A stretch of 64,000 nt of DNA from Pantoea rwandensis (GTDB lineage: Bacteria > Pseudomonadota > Gammaproteobacteria > Enterobacterales > Enterobacteriaceae): assembly GCF_002095475.1 (NCBI RefSeq), contig NZ_MLFR01000026.1:22150-86149 (forward strand), written 5' to 3'. Position 1 is the stretch's first letter; each line of letters starts with the position of its first letter. The notes under the pieces were generated by a model. The model ran no database searches, was not told where the DNA came from, and was given only the letters and a program-made list of their open reading frames with translations. The position numbers and the translations under genes were made by a program. This document shows positions 60,353 through 64,000 of this stretch, in pieces.

Positions 60353-61074
60353 GTGAATGGATCATTCCTGACTGGCCTGCTCCGCAGCGCGTTCAGGCAT
60401 GTTCCACCTTGCGTCATGGCGGTGTTAGCGCTGCGCCCTGGGATTCGCTGAATCTTGGGGCACACGTTGGCGATGCAGAAACGCATGTCCTGCAAAACCG
60501 TCAGCATTTGCGGGATAAGCTGCTGCCAGCAATGCCGCAGTGGCTTAATCAGGTGCATGGGCAGGATGTCATTCGTTTACCGGCTGACGCGCTGATACCC
60601 AATGCAGATGCTGCTATAACCCGGGAAACCGACGTGGTTTGCGCTGTCATGACTGCGGATTGCTTGCCGGTGTTGTTCTGCAGTTATGATGGTCATGAAA
60701 TTGCTGCTGCACACGCTGGCTGGCGTGGGCTTTGCAACGGGGTGCTTGAACAGACGTTGCGGCAGTTTCAATCTCCGGCCAGTGAGATCCACGTCTGGCT
60801 TGGACCCGCCATCGGCCCTCAGGCATTTGAAGTCGGTGCAGAGGTGCGTGAAGCCTTCATGGCACACGATGCACAAGCCGATGCGGCTTTTCGTCCAGTA
60901 GGCGACAAATATTTTGCGGATATCTGGCAGTTAGCGCGTCAGCGACTTCAGGCCGCCGGAGTGCATTCTATCAGTGGTTCTCAGCGTTGCACCTTCACCG
61001 AAGCCGCTGATTTTTTCTCCTACCGACGCGATGGAATCACCGGGCGTATGGCAACTTTGATTTGGCTGAGATAG
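60349..61074 (+). CDS. pgeF: Polyphenol oxidase/peptidoglycan-editing protein YfiH (PgeF)
   Basis: Cytoplasmic DUF152 protein, reported to edit UDP-MurNAc carrying L-Ser instead of L-Ala and also described as a laccase-like oxidase. Conserved metal-site motifs are VHGQDVIRLP, CAVMTADCLPVLFC, AAAHAGWRGLCNGVLEQTL and WLGPAIGPQAFEVGAEVREA, ending FFSYRRDGITGRMATLIWL. The start is the ATG overlapping the rluD stop, giving 241 residues (E. coli 243). It precedes clpB. Confidence 0.95.
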   Translation: MSEWIIPDWPAPQRVQACSTLRHGGVSAAPWDSLNLGAHVGDAETHVLQNRQHLRDKLLPAMPQWLNQVHGQDVIRLPADALIPNADAAITRETDVVCAVMTADCLPVLFCSYDGHEIAAAHAGWRGLCNGVLEQTLRQFQSPASEIHVWLGPAIGPQAFEVGAEVREAFMAHDAQADAAFRPVGDKYFADIWQLARQRLQAAGVHSISGSQRCTFTEAADFFSYRRDGITGRMATLIWLR

Positions 61075-61132
61075 TCTTAGGCCGCAAGACGATCCAGTAG
61101 CGTATTTTTTGTTCGCAATACAGGTCATTAAC

Positions 61133-61159
61133 CTTGAAATATTTGAGGGATGACCTCAT
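61133..61159 (+). promoter_or_regulatory. Sigma-32 heat-shock promoter of clpB
   Basis: CTTGAAA (61133-61139) and CCTCAT (61154-61159, in CCTCATTTA) are 14 bases apart, close to the sigma-32 consensus CTTGAAA and CCCCATNT, and lie 40 bases before the clpB start. Confidence 0.88.
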
Positions 61160-61198
61160 TTAATCTCCAGTAGCATTTTGACCTGTATTGGAGGAATC

Positions 61199-63772
61199 AT
61201 GCGTCTGGATCGTCTTACTAATAAATTCCAGTTGGCCCTTGCCGATGCTCAGTCCCTTGCCCTGGGACACGACAATCAATTCATTGAACCTCTTCATTTG
61301 ATGAGCGCGTTGCTCAATCAGGAAGGCGGATCGGTGCGTCCATTGCTTAGCGCAGCAGGTGCCGATGTGGCTGGTCTGCGTACCAGTATCGAACAAGCTA
61401 TCAACCGGCTGCCGCAGGTGGAAGGTACGGATGGCGATGTACAGTCTTCAGCCGATCTCATTCGGGTTCTGAATCTGTGCGACAAACTCGCGCAAAAGCG
61501 CGGCGACAACTTTATATCATCTGAATTATTTGTTCTGGCGGCCCTCGACTCTCGTGGTTCGCTGGCGGACATATTGAAGTCTGCTGGTGCAACCACCGAA
61601 AAACTCACTAAGGCCATCGAGCAATTGCGGGGAGGAGAGAACGTGAACGATCAAGGGGCTGAAGACCAGCGCCAAGCTTTAAAGAAATACACTATCGATC
61701 TGACTGAACGTGCCGAACTTGGCAAGTTAGATCCGGTGATTGGTCGTGACGAAGAGATTCGTCGCACCATTCAGGTTTTGCAGCGCCGTACCAAAAACAA
61801 CCCGGTTTTAATTGGGGAGCCCGGCGTGGGTAAAACCGCGATTGCCGAAGGGTTAGCGCAGCGCATTATTAATGGTGAAGTGCCAGAAGGTCTGAAAGGC
61901 CGTCGCGTGTTGGCACTGGACATGGGTTCGCTGGTGGCGGGCGCTAAATATCGCGGTGAATTCGAAGAGCGCCTGAAAGGTGTACTGAGCGATCTGGCAA
62001 AACAGGAAGGCAACGTCATTCTGTTTATCGACGAACTGCATACCATGGTAGGCGCGGGTAAAGCCGATGGTGCGATGGATGCCGGTAATATGCTGAAACC
62101 GGCATTAGCGCGCGGTGAATTGCATTGCGTCGGGGCTACCACGCTGAATGAATATCGTCAGTTCATCGAAAAAGATGCGGCGCTGGAACGTCGTTTCCAG
62201 AAAGTCTTTGTGGCTGAGCCGAGTGTGGAAGACACCATTGCTATTCTGCGTGGGCTGAAAGAGCGTTATGAGTTGCATCACCATGTGCAGATTACGGACC
62301 CGGCGATTGTGGCTGCGGCAACATTGTCGCATCGCTATATCTCCGATCGCCAGTTGCCAGATAAGGCCATTGACTTGATCGATGAGGCGGCTTCAAGCAT
62401 CCGTTTGCAGATGGACTCGAAACCGGAGTCGCTCGATCGTCTGGAACGCCGCATTATCCAGTTAAAGCTGGAGCAGCAGGCGCTGAAGAAAGAATCGGAC
62501 GATGCCAGCATTAAACGTCTGGAGATGCTGGAAACGGAACTCGATCAGAAAGAGCGTGAATATGCCGAGCTCGAAGAAGAGTGGAAAGCGGAAAAAGCCT
62601 CTTTAACCGGTACACAGAACATCAAGGCGGAACTGGAGCAGGCTCGTCTGGCGATGGAACAGGCGCGACGTGTTGGCGATTTGGGCCAAATGTCCGAACT
62701 GCAATACGGAAAAATTCCAGAGTTGGAAAAGCAGCTCACCATTGCGACGCAGTCTGAAGGTAAAACCATGAAGCTGTTACGTAACCGCGTAACAGATGTG
62801 GAAATTGCCGACGTGTTGGCGCGTTGGACTGGCATTCCAGTGGCACGAATGATGGAAGGTGAACGCGATAAACTGCTGCGAATGGAGCAAGAGCTGCATG
62901 CGCGCGTGATTGGTCAGAACGAAGCGGTCGAGGCGGTATCGAATGCGATTCGCCGTAGTCGCGCAGGCTTGTCCGATCCCAATCGTCCAATTGGTTCGTT
63001 CCTGTTCCTTGGACCCACCGGTGTCGGTAAAACCGAGCTGAGCAAGGCGTTGGCTAACTTCCTGTTCGACAGCGACGATGCCATGGTGCGTATCGATATG
63101 TCCGAGTTTATGGAAAAACACTCGGTGTCGCGTTTAGTTGGTGCACCTCCGGGTTATGTCGGTTACGAGGAAGGGGGTTACTTGACCGAGGCGGTTCGTC
63201 GTCGTCCTTATTCAGTCATCCTGCTGGATGAAGTTGAGAAGGCTCATCCGGATGTGTTCAATATCCTGTTGCAGGTGCTGGATGATGGGCGTTTAACCGA
63301 TGGCCAGGGAAGAACGGTAGATTTCCGTAATACAGTCGTGATCATGACGTCTAACCTTGGGTCTGATCTGATCCAGGAACGTTTTGGTGCATTGGACTAT
63401 CCGGAAATGAAAGATATGGTGATGACGGTGGTTGGTTCGCACTTCCGTCCAGAGTTTATTAACCGTATTGATGAGGTGGTGGTGTTCCATCCGCTCGGCG
63501 AACAGCACATTGCCTCAATCGCGCAGATTCAGTTGCAGCGGTTGTATAAACGTCTGGATGAACGTGGCTACCAATTGCATATCACGGATGCAGCGCTGAA
63601 ACTGTTAGGCGAGAATGGCTACGATCCGGTATATGGTGCGCGCCCATTGAAACGGGCTATTCAGCAGCAAATTGAAAACCCGCTGGCGCAGAAGATTCTT
63701 TCTGGCGCATTTGTCCCGGGTAAAACCATTGAAATGGATGTTAAAGACGATGTCATCGTCGCGCATCAGTAA
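61199..63772 (+). CDS. clpB: Chaperone disaggregase ClpB
   Basis: Hexameric AAA+ disaggregase that rescues aggregated proteins with DnaK. It has an N-terminal Clp_N domain (1-145), NBD1 with Walker A IGEPGVGKTAIAEGLAQRI (about residue 205) and Walker B ILFIDELHTMVGAGKADGAM, a coiled-coil middle domain (about 410-525), and NBD2 with FLGPTGVGKTELSKAL and ILLDEVEKAHPDVFN. It has 857 residues, as in E. coli. The start is ATG 61199 (MRLDRLTNKF), six bases after GGAGG. The internal GTG start near residue 148 (EQLRGGENVNDQ, GTGAACGATCAA) for the short ClpB form appears conserved. Confidence 0.98.
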   Translation: MRLDRLTNKFQLALADAQSLALGHDNQFIEPLHLMSALLNQEGGSVRPLLSAAGADVAGLRTSIEQAINRLPQVEGTDGDVQSSADLIRVLNLCDKLAQKRGDNFISSELFVLAALDSRGSLADILKSAGATTEKLTKAIEQLRGGENVNDQGAEDQRQALKKYTIDLTERAELGKLDPVIGRDEEIRRTIQVLQRRTKNNPVLIGEPGVGKTAIAEGLAQRIINGEVPEGLKGRRVLALDMGSLVAGAKYRGEFEERLKGVLSDLAKQEGNVILFIDELHTMVGAGKADGAMDAGNMLKPALARGELHCVGATTLNEYRQFIEKDAALERRFQKVFVAEPSVEDTIAILRGLKERYELHHHVQITDPAIVAAATLSHRYISDRQLPDKAIDLIDEAASSIRLQMDSKPESLDRLERRIIQLKLEQQALKKESDDASIKRLEMLETELDQKEREYAELEEEWKAEKASLTGTQNIKAELEQARLAMEQARRVGDLGQMSELQYGKIPELEKQLTIATQSEGKTMKLLRNRVTDVEIADVLARWTGIPVARMMEGERDKLLRMEQELHARVIGQNEAVEAVSNAIRRSRAGLSDPNRPIGSFLFLGPTGVGKTELSKALANFLFDSDDAMVRIDMSEFMEKHSVSRLVGAPPGYVGYEEGGYLTEAVRRRPYSVILLDEVEKAHPDVFNILLQVLDDGRLTDGQGRTVDFRNTVVIMTSNLGSDLIQERFGALDYPEMKDMVMTVVGSHFRPEFINRIDEVVVFHPLGEQHIASIAQIQLQRLYKRLDERGYQLHITDAALKLLGENGYDPVYGARPLKRAIQQQIENPLAQKILSGAFVPGKTIEMDVKDDVIVAHQ

Positions 63773-63786
63773 TGCGATGTGACTTT

Positions 63787-63810
63787 AACGGGCCTAAGGG
63801 CCCGTTTTTT
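63787..63810 (+). terminator. Terminator after clpB
   Basis: AACGGGCC and GGGCCCGTT pair around TAA and run into TTTTTT, 15 bases after the clpB stop. Confidence 0.88.
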
Positions 63811-63892
63811 ATTGCTCATCACAAGATTTAGGTCGATTTTGCAACGTTTGGGTTAAAGAGTGAGCGGTCGTGCAAAAACTTTAAATTAGCAC

Positions 63893-63928
63893 TTGTCAGC
63901 CCTGAAGAAATCCCTATACTGCGCCACC
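63893..63928 (+). promoter_or_regulatory. rRNA operon P1 promoter
   Basis: TTGTCA (63893-63898) and TATACT (63915-63920) are 16 bases apart and followed by GCGCCACCACTGA, the same as the discriminator and start region of E. coli rrn P1 promoters. The AT-rich GCAAAAACTTTAAATTAGC just upstream is a probable UP element, and the stretch 63820-63870 may hold Fis sites. The bases to 64000 are rrn leader. The 16S gene lies beyond the window, as in E. coli downstream of clpB. Confidence 0.9.
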
Positions 63929-64000
63929 ACTGAGACGGCAAAGCGGCAACGCAGACGGCTCAGCAGGGAGTGAAGAAATTCATCCCGCCAGATGAAAAAT

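Noticed and set aside
1..64000. Insertion sequences, prophage or integrative elements, including insertion at the tRNA genes
   Set aside because: No transposase, integrase or phage gene was found. All tRNA 3' ends are followed by short spacers with no long direct repeats apart from the 14-base remnant described.

Overview
The window is a stretch of core chromosome from a gammaproteobacterium of the order Enterobacterales. Nearly every protein aligns from memory with an Escherichia coli orthologue at similar length, and blocks such as rlmD-relA, pyrG-eno, cysJIH, cysDNC, ispDF-truD-surE-pcm-nlpD-rpoS, recA-recX-alaS-csrA-tRNA, ffh/rpsP-rimM-trmD-rplS and clpB-rrn are in the familiar order. Details unlike E. 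coli (cysG heading the cysDNC operon, no mazEF, no cas/CRISPR between cysH and iap, mutS directly beside rpoS, a secreted pyrophosphatase between queE and queD) suggest Erwiniaceae, probably Pantoea or Erwinia. That placement is an inference, not a measurement.

Layout. 1-8.2 kb: 3' end of a glycerate kinase gene, BarA sensor kinase, RlmD, RelA and MazG. 8.4-13.5 kb: pyrG-eno, then queE and queD on either side of a secreted family I pyrophosphatase. 13.7-24.5 kb: assimilatory sulfate reduction, as cysJIH, a YciI-like gene plus iap on the other strand, then cysGDNC and ygbE. 24.6-31.1 kb: ftsB-ispD-ispF-truD, surE-pcm-nlpD-rpoS. 31.2-39.9 kb: mutS (frameshifted), mltB, yjdM, a DapA-family lyase, tam, pncC, recA and recX. 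40-47.6 kb: alaS, csrA, one tRNA-Ser and three tRNA-Arg genes plus a tRNA-derived remnant, yqaB-yqaA, gshA, the sRNA gene micA and luxS. 47.6-54 kb: yfjD, ypjD, ffh, the rpsP-rimM-trmD-rplS operon and a GNAT gene. 54-58.2 kb: aroF-tyrA facing pheL-pheA, and raiA. 58.5-64 kb: bamD, rluD-pgeF, clpB, and the P1 promoter of an rRNA operon whose genes lie beyond the window.

Several genes work together. CysJ/CysI/CysH and CysG (sirohaem)/CysD/CysN/CysC cover all cytoplasmic steps from sulfate to sulfide. AroF-TyrA and PheA form the Tyr and Phe branches, with a TyrR box and a Phe-rich attenuator visible. BarA and CsrA belong to one global circuit. RelA, RpoS, RaiA and the rrn P1 promoter are all stress or growth-rate controls. 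RecA has a perfect SOS box, clpB a sigma-32 promoter, and micA a sigma-E promoter.

I found no undescribed multi-gene system. The best observations are two single-base frameshifts (mutS and cysH), a family of intergenic inverted hairpin repeats with a GTAG head and co-varying stems, a structured tRNA-derived remnant downstream of the tRNA-Arg genes, and an Iap homologue lacking one of the paired active-site glutamates. There are no insertion sequences, prophage genes or CRISPR arrays.
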